Shown one piece after another: positions 10,912-22,312 of a stretch of DNA of 64,000 nucleotides. The stretch lies in contig JAUMIR010000002.1 of assembly GCA_030847615.1 (NCBI GenBank), forward strand, positions 117,002,309-117,066,308, read 5' to 3'. This DNA comes from Gambelia wislizenii (taxonomy: Eukaryota > Chordata > Lepidosauria > Squamata > Crotaphytidae). The notes under the pieces are model-generated. The model was given only the letters and a program-made list of their open reading frames with translations. It did no database searches and was not told where the DNA came from. The position numbers were made by a program, and so were the translations under genes. Position 1 is the first letter of the stretch. Every line of letters begins with the position of its first letter.

Positions 10912-11788
10912 TGTTACCTGGTCTTACACCCCCTCCCTCCAATAAGTCATAATTGGGCATTATTGGACGTTTCACTAGTTTAGGTAGATCAGGGCAGACA
11001 GAAAGTGGGTTCAAGTGAAGGTCACCCAGGACCTAATGAACATGACTTGGAAATTCCCAGCAAACATGCCGGAGATGGAATTAAGCGGAGCTCCTTAGTA
11101 TCAGAGTCATCAAGGTGGAATGTGCTAATCCCCTCTTGGATGCACATGTGACAGTGATTCATACTCCAAAACAATCAGTGACCAGAACATCCATTATCCC
11201 TGCAAAGGTCTTCCCTCGCACCTTTTCTCTCCCACAATAGGAGGCCGCCATAAACCCATTAACTTTAATATCTCAACCATTAGTGGCAATTAGCAAAGTT
11301 GTGATTTCCTTTGTTTAACTGTGGGAAACACATCCAAGTATTGTTTTACACTCAAACACCCCTTTATGATATGAAACTGGGTATAAATGTTAGTCCCAAA
11401 TAATAGTCAGTGTGCACAGTTCTTCATACGCCGTCACCCTGCCAGACTGCTATGGCACCCTCAGATTCATGTCTGACTTTTCTTTGGTTCATGAACCTCT
11501 GCTCTTCAGACTGGTAATTATAGCCCATATTTCCCCAAATCTATTCCTCTTGCCAAATCTTTCTGTGTTAATTCTTTGTTAGCCTTGTGTGGCCTTTTGA
11601 GAGTGTGAGTGCATATGTGTGAATGCTTCTGTGTTATTTTTCCAATAAAAACCATTTTATTTCACTTTAAACTTGGAGTCTTGTCAGTTGGTACTGGTAC
11701 ACACAGATGTAAAGATCCCACAAGTGACCTAACCTCTCACAGCCATACCTCTGAGCTAATTAAAAAAACCCAATATAATACCAGAATT
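10912..11788 (+). mobile_element. Retroviral LTR
   Basis: It begins TGTTACC directly after a purine run (TTGGGGGGGA, 10901-10910) that looks like a polypurine tract. It contains a TATA-like GGGTATAAATG near 11380 and a poly(A) signal CCAATAAAAACC near 11642, then a short U5-like part. It is followed at about 11789 by a sequence resembling a tRNA-Leu primer-binding site. The total of about 880 bp suits a retroviral LTR. The 3' boundary is uncertain by about 15 nt. Confidence 0.68.
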
Positions 11789-11810
11789 TAGTGTCACAAG
11801 TGGGTCCAGA
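11789..11810 (+). other. Primer-binding-site-like sequence (tRNA-Leu type)
   Basis: TAGTGTCACAAGTGGGTCC resembles the tRNA-Leu primer-binding consensus TGGTGTCAGGAGTGGGAT, with several substitutions, at the place expected just after an LTR. Recalled from general knowledge of retroviral primers, so tentative. Confidence 0.45.
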
Positions 11811-11880
11811 TGGACTCCCAGCAATTCAGGGGACACATGTTCCATTTTCATCTGTGAAATGTTGGAGGGTTTCTAGAAGC

Positions 11881-11965
11881 CTTATGTGTTTTATAAAGCT
11901 GCCTTGGATCCCATCCTTGGAGAAAGATGGGGTATACAGTCAATAAATAAGTAAAAATATTTTTT
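11881..11965 (+). mobile_element. L2-type LINE 3' tail fragment
   Basis: Contains TAAAGCTGCCTTGGATCCC, then GAGAAAGATGGGGTATACAG and (AATA)n. This matches the 3' end seen in inverse orientation at 52697-52770. Confidence 0.65.
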
Positions 11966-14900
11966 AAAAAATGTGTATTTTAAATTGTGTGTACCTATGC
12001 AATATCACATAAGTCCATAACTGACAGTAGTGCTTCTCTTAACAAATGTACAATTGGTTGGCTATGCCACTGTAGTGCAAGTCGCCAGTCGCTTGATGAC
12101 TGAACATGCCAGTTATTGAGTGAAGAACAAGCATGTATGAATGAGATCTGTCCATAGCAAATGTTATTTCTTAAGTCGAAATGGGAGAAGAGAGGCCTGC
12201 AGACTTTCATATATAAGACTCTAGTAAGTAATGTAATTGTTCCAGATTTTACCTGGAGTAACTCCCTTAGAATGTTGGGGAGTAAGAAAGACCAAAACAT
12301 TGGATTCTTGATTTTTTTAAAAAATATAAAATATAGAAATTTTCTCCAGGAATATTGAGTCCCTTTGGTTGACCCTAAGAAAGATATTGTATTATTGTTA
12401 ATTTGGGAACTGATACGGGAAAGTCATCTCAGTGGCATAAAATGTGCTGGCACCATTCTATCCTAGCCCATGTGAGGCCAGAAACACATTAACAATCTGC
12501 TGTCACACTGAACAGCACATGTTTGTACAAGAGGCTGCTTAACACGACAAACAAAGTCTGTAATTCAGATGGCTGGCTGGAGTAACAGACTCAGCAACAC
12601 TGCTTTTCCAACATGTTTAATCAAGTGTTGTGTGCAAATCAGATTTCTATGGAACCACAAGGAGAGGGAATTTGACAGCTTAAAAATGCTGCTTGAGGGC
12701 TTTCAGTGAAAAAGCCATGCAAGTGAGGGGAAGGGGGGTAGTTCTGTCCTTGAAAAGAAATTTGCTTTATAATAGTAATAATTGGGCACTCTTGTACTAT
12801 AGTAAGAACGCAAGGAATTATTTGAAGCTAGGACAATGGGAAGATAAGTCTGAATAAATGAAACACCGTTCAGTGCTCTACTACATTGGCTTCCCCTTTT
12901 TGCCCAGAACCTCCTGTCAGCTGAATACATATTTTGTTTCATAACATGAAATAAGGGAGGTCTCCAGATGCCTCATGACATGAAGGCATTAGCCTAGAGT
13001 TCTGTGAGCTAGTTCTGTCCTCTGGAGAGAAAGGCTTAGGAATGGAGAGTGAGCAAGAATGACAAATTAATCAAGGAAACACTTGGTGGGTCGACCAGAG
13101 GTGACTAAGGATACATCTGTGGTAGAGCCAAGGTATTATATAAAAAAGAGGTAGGAGCAGATGGGACTCTTTGAATCTAGAAGTCAAACCCCCTCAACTC
13201 TTATTTGGATGTACTGAAATATTTTGTTTTTAATTCTTCCACAGATTTTTTTTTTAATTTAAAAAATGAGGTCTGAAAGAGAAAACGAACATAATTATTT
13301 CTGAGGATGAGTGCCTTATTTAAGAAAGTAATGCTTAGGGGCTTCATTCAAACAGGGATGCATTAAAACGTATGCATGTGTGCACACACACATCTCGTTG
13401 CCTAAATGCTGGTTTATAAATGGGTTGAGAGACAGTGGCTTAATGTCTGATGATTTCTCAGAAGTAATGCAGCAAATGTGAAGACCTAATTAGGTAAAAG
13501 CATATGAGAGTTAGATGAAAGAGGCCCGAGAGGATGATTAGAAATGAGGGGGATGGGGATGAAAAACCTTAAAGAGAAATACAAATGCCCTTCCTTGGTG
13601 TTACATCACCTATTTCCCCATTATGGAATGGGGTCAAGGAACAGTTCTGCAGCGCTCTCATTACTCTACTTTTTATTAATTTTGCCACTTCCCTTCTGCC
13701 ACAGAAAAGCTGTGATTGCAAGGTGTCTGGAAGGCAAGATCCGCCTGTTGATCTGAAATGAAATACTTAGAAGCGACTTCTCTTGAAGCAAAAGGGACAT
13801 GCTTCCGGGATAGGGGAATCTCCCACCTTTACCTCAGGATAGAAACTGTTGTCTGAAGCTCGTTGGATAAGATTAAAATAAAAAATATTTTAAAAAACCC
13901 ACGCATGCTGTCCTTTTGAGGCTCATCCATCTGCTTCAAGGGCAGTCTGCTGCCTGATATCTGTAAGGTGCATCTTACTTCCTTTGGCCTTCTAAAGATC
14001 TAATTTTGGCTGTAACCACCATGTCTGAGATCCTAATGGAAATATGAGAAGCCATCTCTACACTTGCCTGTATAGTTTGTTTTTAACCCTCTTCTTTCTG
14101 TCCAGTTATATCTATGAAAGGAACAAGGGAGAATGATCACAGGGGCATGCTTTAGATTTGGATAAATCCCAAATTCAGAAATGTATCTGGCTGATTGAGA
14201 CAAAGGACTTTATCAGACAAACCTCTACAATTGTTCTTTTGCTGGCATATTTACCTTTTTTATGCCAGCTAAAGAACCCTATCTATGAGACCTACTTTTT
14301 TTCTCTGTGAATAGGCAGCCCTAGCATTGACGGAGAATGAATGGAGCTCCATTTATTTCTGCAGTCGTGATCTTGTACATTCTCGCAATAAGACACGAGT
14401 GTGGTAAATTTTAAAAATAAAGAAAAAGAAACACAAAAAGTACAAACAAGCACAGAAACACACTTTATAACTTAAAAGCTAACTGGGGAGGTCCATAAAA
14501 AGAGCATCCCCTACCTGGCTGCTGTGATCTCTCCCGGAAGTGTTCTGTCATTGATGCTGTATTCATGTGAGCACAATGGCGCAAGATTTCAAATGCCAGC
14601 AATATCAGCAAAAAAAGTGCCACGGGCCTGTCAATAAAATAGAATGGCTCATTTACATTACATTATCATGAAAGGATGTCATCTGATATGCATGCCCTTC
14701 CGCGTTTGTTAGGCATCATTATGACACCATATTTGCTGCATCTGATTAACTCCATAGTAAAGTCTTCATATGTTTTTCATGCATCATAAATTCCTTAGCC
14801 CATTCACTTATCTTTCTGAAATTCTGAAGTTTTCCTACCTGGACATACATCTCAGTGCCAAACAAATGTCCCCAAGAAATCATGAAGAGGCATCAGGGGA

Positions 14901-15621
14901 ACCAAAATATCACTTCCCACAAAATTCAACACATCCTTTAAACACCCACCCACAGCAACTGTTCTTTTGAAAAGTTACATTTTTTTTTAAACTAGAGCTA
15001 CCTCTATGTTCATAACCATTGTCCACAAAAAACATAAGAAGAGAAGCATACCCTTCTTTTGAAAACCTCCAGACTGTGAAGGATCCTATTGCACCAAACC
15101 TCCTGAATGGATTTTTTTCTGAGAGTTGGCAAGTTTGGTGTCCTTAAAAGGGGCAACTACCCTGCAAATTTCATGCAACTCTGCCAAAAAAATAATCATA
15201 AGAAAAGTTACTGGCAATTCTCTCTTAAAATATATTAAAATGTACACAGCACAAAAATCCTAAACATACTACTGGTAATCTTAATTTTGATGGCCAGAAA
15301 TGCCTTCTAAGGAGTTTGTGTACTTAAAGTCTTCTAAGGAGTTTGCATACTTGAAGCTATCTTCCAGTTTTGATGAACAGGAAAGCAATTGTTTTAACTG
15401 TTTGTTTATTTCACTACAGTCAATGGAAACACAACAAATTGAATTTCAGAACTGAGATTCAGATTCAGACCAGAGTTGAACTGGGAGGCATTTGAATCAG
15501 TCTGAACTGTACTGAGCTGTTTTTCAAATCATAGAATCTGGAACCAGACTGATTCTTGTAGTTGGTGGTACACCCTTTAAAAACTACCACAACTTCTTTA
15601 GCTGTTTTCAAAATACTGTAT
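11966..15621. other. Intergenic 3.6 kb, no gene recognised
   Basis: Unique-looking DNA of ordinary composition. The small open frames (for example 12161-12358, 13544-13756, 14770-14970) show no domain, no splice context and no family resemblance. Confidence 0.6.
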
Positions 15622-18600
15622 ACATTGTTGTATGCCTTCAAGTTGTTTCTGACTTATGGCAACCCTAAGGTGAAGTTAGCACAGGGTTTTCTCGGCAAAA
15701 TTTGTTCAGAGGGGAGTTCTCGTGGCCTTCGTTTGAGGCTGAGAGAGTGTGACTACTGCCTGCTACCTTACCAAGCATTATTGTCCTTTCTAGTGAGTCA
15801 TGTCTCTCATGATATATCCAAAGTGTGACAGTCTCAGTTTAGTCATCTTGGCTTCTAGGGAGAGTTGAGATTTGATTTTCTCTAGGGCCCATTTCTCTGT
15901 CTTTTTAGCAGTCCACAGTATCTGTAGAACTCTTCTCCAGCACCACATTTCAAATGAGTCGATTTTCTTCTTATCAGCTTTTTTCACTGCCCAGCTTTCA
16001 CAACCATACATAGAAACTGGAAATACCATGGCATGGACAATTCTAACGTTCGTATTCAATAATATATCTTTACACTTCAGGATCTTGTCTAGTTCCCTCA
16101 TTGCTGCCCTTCCAAGTCCTAGCCTTCTGATTTCTTGACTGCAATCTCCTTTCAGACTAGTGACTGAGTCAATGTATGGAAAATCTTCAACTATTTCAAT
16201 GCCTTCATTGTCTACTCTAAAGTTATGTAGATCTTCTGTGGTGATTATCTTTGTTTTCTTAATGTTCAAGTGTAAACTTGCCTTTGCGCTTTCTTCCTTG
16301 ACCTTCTTCACAAATTGTTCCAAGTCTTTGCTCTTTTCTGCTAGTAGTATGGTGTCATCCGCTTACCCGAAATTGTTTTCCTTCCTCCAGTTTTCACGTA
16401 CCCTTCCCCTGCATCTAAACCTGCTTTATGTCTGATATGGTCAGCATACAAGTTAAACAGATAGGGTGAGAAAATGCAGCCTTGCCTGACCCCCTTGCCA
16501 ATTGGAAGCCATTCTGTTTCTCTGTATTCTGTCCTAACAGTAGCTTCTCATCCTGAGTGCTGGTTACGCATCAGGACAATCAAATGTTGTGGCACACCTA
16601 TTTCTTTATGAGTGATCCATAGTTTTTTCCATGATCTATACAATCAAAGTCTTTGCTATAATCTATAAAGCACAGGCTGATTTACTTTTGAAATTCTTTA
16701 CATTATCCAATGTATGTTTGCAATATAATCCCTAGTGCCTCTTCCTTTCCTAAACCCAGACTGTACATTTGTAATTTCTCACTCCATATATAGTAAAAGT
16801 CTTTGTTGTAGAATTTTGAGCATCACTTTGCTTGCATGGGAAATTAACACCATGGTCCTGTGGTTACTGCAATCCCTGGTGTCCCCTTTCTTGGGACTGA
16901 AATGTATCTTGTTTCCAATCTGTGGGCCATTATTTTGTTTTCCATATTTGTTGATAGGTTTTAGTTAGAACTAGATTCTGTCTCTGTGGCTTGGAGCAGC
17001 TTTACTGGTACGCCATCTGTTCCTAGTGATTTATTTCGCCCAAGTGCTTTGAATGCAGGTTCCACTTCACTATGGAAGTTTGTTCTTCCTCAAATGAATC
17101 TGTCACCCCTTCATCTCTTTTATATAGTTCTTCTGTGTATTGTTTCCATCCTCTTTTAATTTCTACTTGGTCATGTCACATAGAACCATAGAATCATAGA
17201 GTTGGAAGAGACCTCAAGGGCCATCAAGTCCAACCCCCTGCCATGCAGGAATACACAATCAAATCATTCCCGACAGACTCTGTTTCAAAACCTCCAAAGA
17301 AGGAGACTCCACCATGCTATGAGGCAGTGTATTCCACTTCAAAACAGCTCTTACTGTCAGGAAGTTCTTCCTAATGTTTAGGTGGAATCTCTTTTCCTGT
17401 AGTTTGAACCCATTGCTCTGTCCTAGTCTCTGGAGCAGCAGGAAACAAGCCTGCTCCATGCTCAGTATGACATCCCTTCAAATATTTAAACATGGCTATC
17501 ATGTCCCCTCTCAACCTTCTCTTCTCCAGACTAAACATGTCCAGCTCCCTAAGCTGCTCCTCATAGGGCATGGCTTCTAGACCACCCACCATTTTGGTCA
17601 TCCTCCTCTGGACACGTTCCAGATTGTCAATATCCTTCCTGAAATGTGGTGCCCAGAACTGGACACAGTGTTCCAGGTAAGGTCTGACCAAAACAGAATA
17701 CAGTGGCACTACTACTTCCCTTGATCTAGACACTATACTCCTATTAAGGCAGCCTTGAATCGAATTAACTTGTTTTTGCTGCTGCATCACACTGCTGACT
17801 CATGTTCAGCTTGTGGTCCACCAAGACTCCTAGATCTTTTTCGCATGTACTACCATCAAGCCATGTGTCACCCATCCTATATCTGTGCATTTCATTTTTA
17901 CTGCTCAAGTGTAGTATCCTACATTTCTCCCTGTTGAAATTCATTTTGTTAATATTGGCCCAGCTTTCTAATCTGTTGAGGTCATTTTGGATTCTGATCA
18001 TGTCCTCTGGGGTATTAGCTACCCTTCCTAATTTGGTGTCATCTGCAAACTTGATAAACATGCCCTCTATTCCCTCATCCAAGTCATTGATAAAGATGTT
18101 GAATAGCACTGGGCCCAGGACAGAACCCTGGGACACCCTGCTAGTCACTTCTCTCCAGGATGAAGAGGAGCTATTGGTGACTACCCTTTGAGTTTGGTTA
18201 GTCAACCAATTGCAAATCCACGTAATATTTGCATTGTCTAGTCCACAGTTTACTAACTTGTTTGCAAGAATATGATGGGGGAACTTGTCAAAAGCCTTAC
18301 TGAAATCAAGATAAACTACATCCACTGTGTTCCCTTCATCTATCAAGTTTGTAACTCTATCAAAAAAAGATGTTCCCCTGCTGGTCGTAGAGCATGCCCA
18401 CTCTTGGTTTAAATTTTCCTTTGATTTCTCAGACCTTGTGGAAGAGGTCTCTTATTCTTCCCTTTTTGTTGTCACCTACAGTTTCTCTGCATTGATTATT
18501 ATAGTAGTTGCCCCTGTCCATACACACAAGTCATTGAACAGTTGCATTCAGGGTTCTGACTCTATTTCTGTCCTCTTTTATGTTTTCTTCTCATCTGCCC

Positions 18601-18740
18601 CTAACAGCTTGAAGAGTTTCATCTGTCATCCATTGAGGCTTCTGCTTCTTTTTGGCTATTGATACTGTATTTTTGCATTCCTCCTTGACAATGTCCAGAG
18701 TTCTTCTGGCTCCTGGTCGATTAGGCTTAATTATGCAATT
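15622..18740 (-). mobile_element. BovB (RTE-clade) LINE, decayed, split by a CR1 insertion
   Basis: The minus strand carries BovB ORF2. The 3' part (16323 to 15790) reads as one open frame with LHLNIKKTKI, AMVFPVSMYGCESWAVKKAD, FEMWCWRRVLQILWTAKKTE and KLRLSHFGYIMRDM. Upstream RT sequence (16324-17175) is recognisable but full of stops; the YADD box region is lost. After an inserted CR1 (17176-18371) the element resumes at about 18372-18740 with the upstream linker (IAKKKQKPQWMTDE-like region with frameshifts). The 3' tail (15622-15780) carries CACTCTCTCAGCCTC and GTTGCCATAAGTCAGAAACA, the sequence also found at the 3' ends of the SINEs in this window. BovB is known in squamates and is linked to horizontal transfer between vertebrates. 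Confidence 0.85.
17176..18371 (-). mobile_element. CR1 LINE, 5'-truncated, inserted in BovB
   Basis: The CR1 3' end (CATAGAATCATAGAGTTGGA near 17190) is at the low-coordinate side. The reverse transcriptase covers 18346-17371 in two frames: [39 protein letters not shown], the intact catalytic box FADDTKLG (near 18050), LGVLVDHKLNMSQQCDAAA, then VPLYSVLVRPYLEHCVQFWA. A frameshift near 17780 separates the halves and VPQGS reads VSQGS. It begins in the RT domain, so it was 5'-truncated on insertion. Confidence 0.92.
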
Positions 18741-18760
18741 TTTTTTTTTTTTTTACATTG

Positions 18761-18950
18761 CAGGTCACCCCCATTCACGTGGGAAACCCAGTTTCACTTA
18801 CCCACAGTCGGGGGAAAGGTCTCTCTAAGCATCTGGAGGACTATAGAGTTGCACTGGAGGTGGTCTCTATGCTTCAGGAGGTCCTCCAACATGACTTCCA
18901 GTGGACGTTGACCATTTTGGCCATCAGGTTAAATCAATATATATAGTCGA
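18761..18950. mobile_element. Tigger-like fragment after a poly(T) run
   Basis: CAGGTCACCCCCATTCACGT resembles the start of the Tigger-like element at 31799 (CAGGTCACCTCTGTATTTGC). It follows T(n) at 18739-18754. The right end is unclear. Confidence 0.4.
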
Positions 18951-20117
18951 CACTTTGGTTACTTGAAGAATGTGAAAAATCCCAATGAATTGTCACCAGA
19001 AAATATTCCTTTGCTGCCAAATGAAGTTAATGTATCAAAATTAGGGTTGCCATCTGATTTTGCCTGAAGCCAAATTCAACAGAAATTTGGACCGTCTTCT
19101 TCAGGCAAAGCTTCCACTGGAATTCTGAGCAGAGCAAAAAGAAATGTGATGAGATGAGCAGCATTTTCTCTATCTGTCTCTTGCCCTGCATATCTTATCT
19201 CATAATCTGTCTTTATGTTTCCCAGGCATGATGGGGGTCTTGCAGCATTTCTCTCTTCACAAATGTCCCTCAAGATCATTACTTTTCCAGCTAGTTTGGG
19301 GGGTAGGCAAAGTCCAGCTTCTTCAGTTATATTTTTCTACAAACACATTCAAGTCTAATTTTAGCTTCTGAAGGCTTCTCTTCCAGGTCTACCCACCCAT
19401 TTTCACATTTAAATTATGTTCCTGGTTTTAAGAATGCAGCAGTTCTTGTTGCTAGGCAATAAAATGCAACACCCCCTCGGAGCACAGCCCCCCAAACCTC
19501 CTGGAAGCATCAGGAAATGGATTTCAGGAGAGCTGTTGTGAACTAAATACTCATTACATTTAATTGCATGGATCTATATAAAACTACCCAGCTAAAGAAA
19601 CAAGTTTTGGAGCATCAGTGACCCCTATTAACAAATAAAGAGGTAAATTTCACATTTCTGCTGGCAATTATTGTAACGGGGAGGGGGAGAACCCACTACT
19701 CATTACTCTGAATACAATGGAATGTAGCAGAAATCCATTTGATAACCACTCCACTTAACAAGAAATTTTTCAAACTACTACTGATTTACCTTTTCCAAGC
19801 ACTGATCCTGCTATGATCATAAGGCCTTGGACTCATTCCATAAAGGAAGAGTGATAGGGAGATCTCTTGAATGCTCAAAACTGATTAGCAAACATTAAGC
19901 AGACTACAGCCATGTTTGGCTGGCAGCATGGAGAAACAAAGATTCTGCTATAATTTCATTTCCCTTCCCAACTTGTGTGCAATTCCCTGCAGTGCTTGAC
20001 CTGTCGTGCAGTCTCACAACAGCCCGCAGAGCATTACTAACTTCCAAACAGAGCTTGGAATAATTACCTATTTGGACTACAGCTTCCATGCCGGCTAGGG
20101 GATTCTGTAAAATGTAG
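18951..20117. other. Intergenic, nothing recognised
   Basis: No coding or repeat family that I can name. Confidence 0.6.
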
Positions 20118-20344
20118 TCATAGAAGCATAGAATCGTAGAGTCAGAAGAGACCACAAGGGCCATCCAGTTCAACCCCCTGCCATGCAGGAATACACAAAT
20201 CATTCCCAACAGATGGCCATCCAGTCTCTGTTTAAAAACCTCCAAAGATGGATACTCCACCACACTCAGAGGCAGTGCATTCCACTGCCAAACAGCTACC
20301 ATCAGGAAGTTCCTTCTAATGTTTAGGTGGGACCTCTTTTCCTG

Positions 20345-21221
20345 GGGGTCAGTTACACAGCAAAATAAATCTGCAAAGACTTCGCAAAGAGTCCAAATAG
20401 TTCCCATGTCTTTCGGATCAAAGTTGCTGTATTCAGAAGGAGGGGGCCAACCCCCCCCCCTAAGCTGCACGGTATCAGCTTTCGCTATTTCCCCTGAATT
20501 TTTTGATAAAGTTCACAAAAATGTGCACAATCAGTTGTGTGAACTACTGATGCGCAAAAGGCTTTGGGAACTATCAACAATTTTCCCAAAACAGCCACAG
20601 CAGAGCTGAGCCATGATTGGTTGAACCGACTACGGAGGGGTTGGACTTGCAAGAGATGAGAGGAGCCTCAAACTAAAAGATCCAGCCAGCGGTCAGGATG
20701 GCCCTGCTGTTCCCTTCCTCCCTCTCTCTCAGCCATAAAGCTTAGGATCATGGGAAGGAAGAAGCAGCAGCCACTCATGCCTCCTTTCTGGGGGCCACCA
20801 ATGGTTCGGAGCTGCGCCTGGATGGAGGGATGGGTGGATGGAGGGATGGTTGGCTGGCCAGCTCGGGTAGTGGGTCTCCCCCCTTCCCTTGAGCTTCGCT
20901 TTCCTCTCCTCCACCTCCTTCCTCCTCTCTTTGCTGTTCTCTGGCCGGAGCTCAGGTGAACAGTAACGGAGTCCCCCCCTGCAGCCAGCAATCGGGGATT
21001 GGGTGAGTGCAGGGCAGCAGAGAGATGGCCTTTAATGACAGTCAGACAACCACCCTGTCCTCAGGAGGCCACGCCCCCCCATCTTTTCTGTGTGAACTAT
21101 AAAGCCCCAAACTCACCAGATCAACCAATTTCGCACTAAATCATGTAAACTACACAGCACTGGTGCGAAAGGAAGGTAAGCTGGAATTTTGCACACTTTA
21201 TTCTGCCATGTAACTGATCCC
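20345..21221. mobile_element. Harbinger-like MITE, second family, TSD CTG, inside CR1
   Basis: An 877-bp element flanked by CTG (20342-20344 and 21222-21224). Ends: GGGGTCAGTTACACAGCA and, read on the minus strand from 21221, GGGATCAGTTACATGGCA: about 25 bp of imperfect inverted repeat including AATAAA. It interrupts the CR1 sequence CTTTTCCTGTAGTTTGA, which is uninterrupted at 17391-17408. The interior is GC-rich with short open frames (20668-20991) that look non-coding. No similarity to the 3481/56315 family beyond the end pattern. Confidence 0.88.
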
Positions 21222-21646
21222 CTGTAGTTTGAGTCCATTGCTCCATGTCCTAGTCTCTGGAGCAGCAGAAAACAAGCCTGCTTCATCCTCAGTATGACAT
21301 CCGTTCAAATAGTTAAACATGGCTATCATGTCCCTTCTTAACCTCCTCTTCTCCAGGCTAAATACACCCAGCTCCCTAGGCTGTTCCTCATAGGGCATAG
21401 CTTCCAGATCTCCCACCATTTTGTTTGTTCTCCTCTGGGATACTTTCCAGCTTGTCAATATCCTTTTTGAATTGTGGTGCCCAGACCTGGGCACAGTATT
21501 CCAAGTGACGCCTGACCAAAGCAGAATAGAGTGGCACTATTACTTCCCTCAGTCTAGATACTATACTCCTATTGATGAAGCCTAGAATTGCATTGGCTTT
21601 TTTAGCTGCCACATCATACTACTGACTCATGTTCAACTTGTGGTCC

Positions 21647-22003
21647 ACCCCCTCTCCCTGTGACCATGTTCCAGGCATGGGGAGTGGGGTGCCTGATGCC
21701 TGGTGCTTGGTGCCTTTAGGGTGGTTTTCTAAATGTAATGAAATATAAATGGCAGACTTAAGAATAATTATGTACTATGTCAAAAGCCTTGGCTCTCATG
21801 TTAAAAGATCCAAAATAATGTGACAAGTCAGGCAGCTTAAACTGGACATTTTATTGTTACAAGAAACTCACAATAGAGGTACTTCGCCAGTCCCTACTCC
21901 ATCGAAATTCAGAGGCCAACACGCACATGGAAAAGTGAGGGGGGTAGTAATCATCTTCAGCAAGTCTTACCCATTCCAATTGAATCAACTATCCCAAGAC
22001 CAG
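21647..22003 (+). mobile_element. L1 endonuclease-domain fragment inserted in CR1
   Basis: The plus strand from 21749 reads, with one stop, LKLDILLLQETHNRG then GVVIIFSKSYPFQL, the N-terminal endonuclease region of L1 ORF2 (QET carries the catalytic Glu). CR1 sequence CTTGTGGTCC is duplicated on both sides (21637-21646 and 22004-22013), consistent with a 10-bp target-site duplication. No poly(A) tail is visible on either side. Confidence 0.7.
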
Positions 22004-22312
22004 CTTGTGGTCCCCTAAGACTCCTAGATCCCTTTCGCATGTACTGCCATCAAGCCAGATGTCACCCATTCTATACCTGTGCATTTCATTTTTACTGCCC
22101 AAGTGTAGTTGGATTCCGATCCTGTCCTCTGGGGTATTAGCTACTCTTCCTAATTTGGTGTCATCTGCAAACTTGATAAGCATGCCCTCTATTCCCTCAT
22201 CCAAATCATTGATAAAGATGTTGAATAGCACTGGGCCAGGACACCCCTGAGGCATCCCGCTAGTCACTTCTCTCCAGGACGAAGAGGAGCCATTGGTGAC
22301 TACTCTAGTCCT

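Larger units (their letters stand above)
20118..22312 (-). mobile_element. CR1 LINE in three pieces (20118-20344, 21222-21646, 22004-22312)
   Basis: The CR1 3' end lies near 20118 (TAGAAGCATAGAATCGTAGA). The copy is colinear with that at 17176 once two insertions are removed: a Harbinger-like MITE (20345-21221) and an L1 endonuclease piece (21647-22003). RT fragments such as [20 protein letters not shown] and FADDTKLG remain near 22180. A further internal deletion sits near 22108, where sequence jumps from the HLGSKNEMHR block to the RIGIQ block. Confidence 0.9.

Noticed and set aside
20668..20991. Arg/Gly-rich open frame that might be a small protein
   Set aside because: Lies inside the 20345-21221 MITE; composition reflects GC-rich simple sequence and the opposite strand is equally open.
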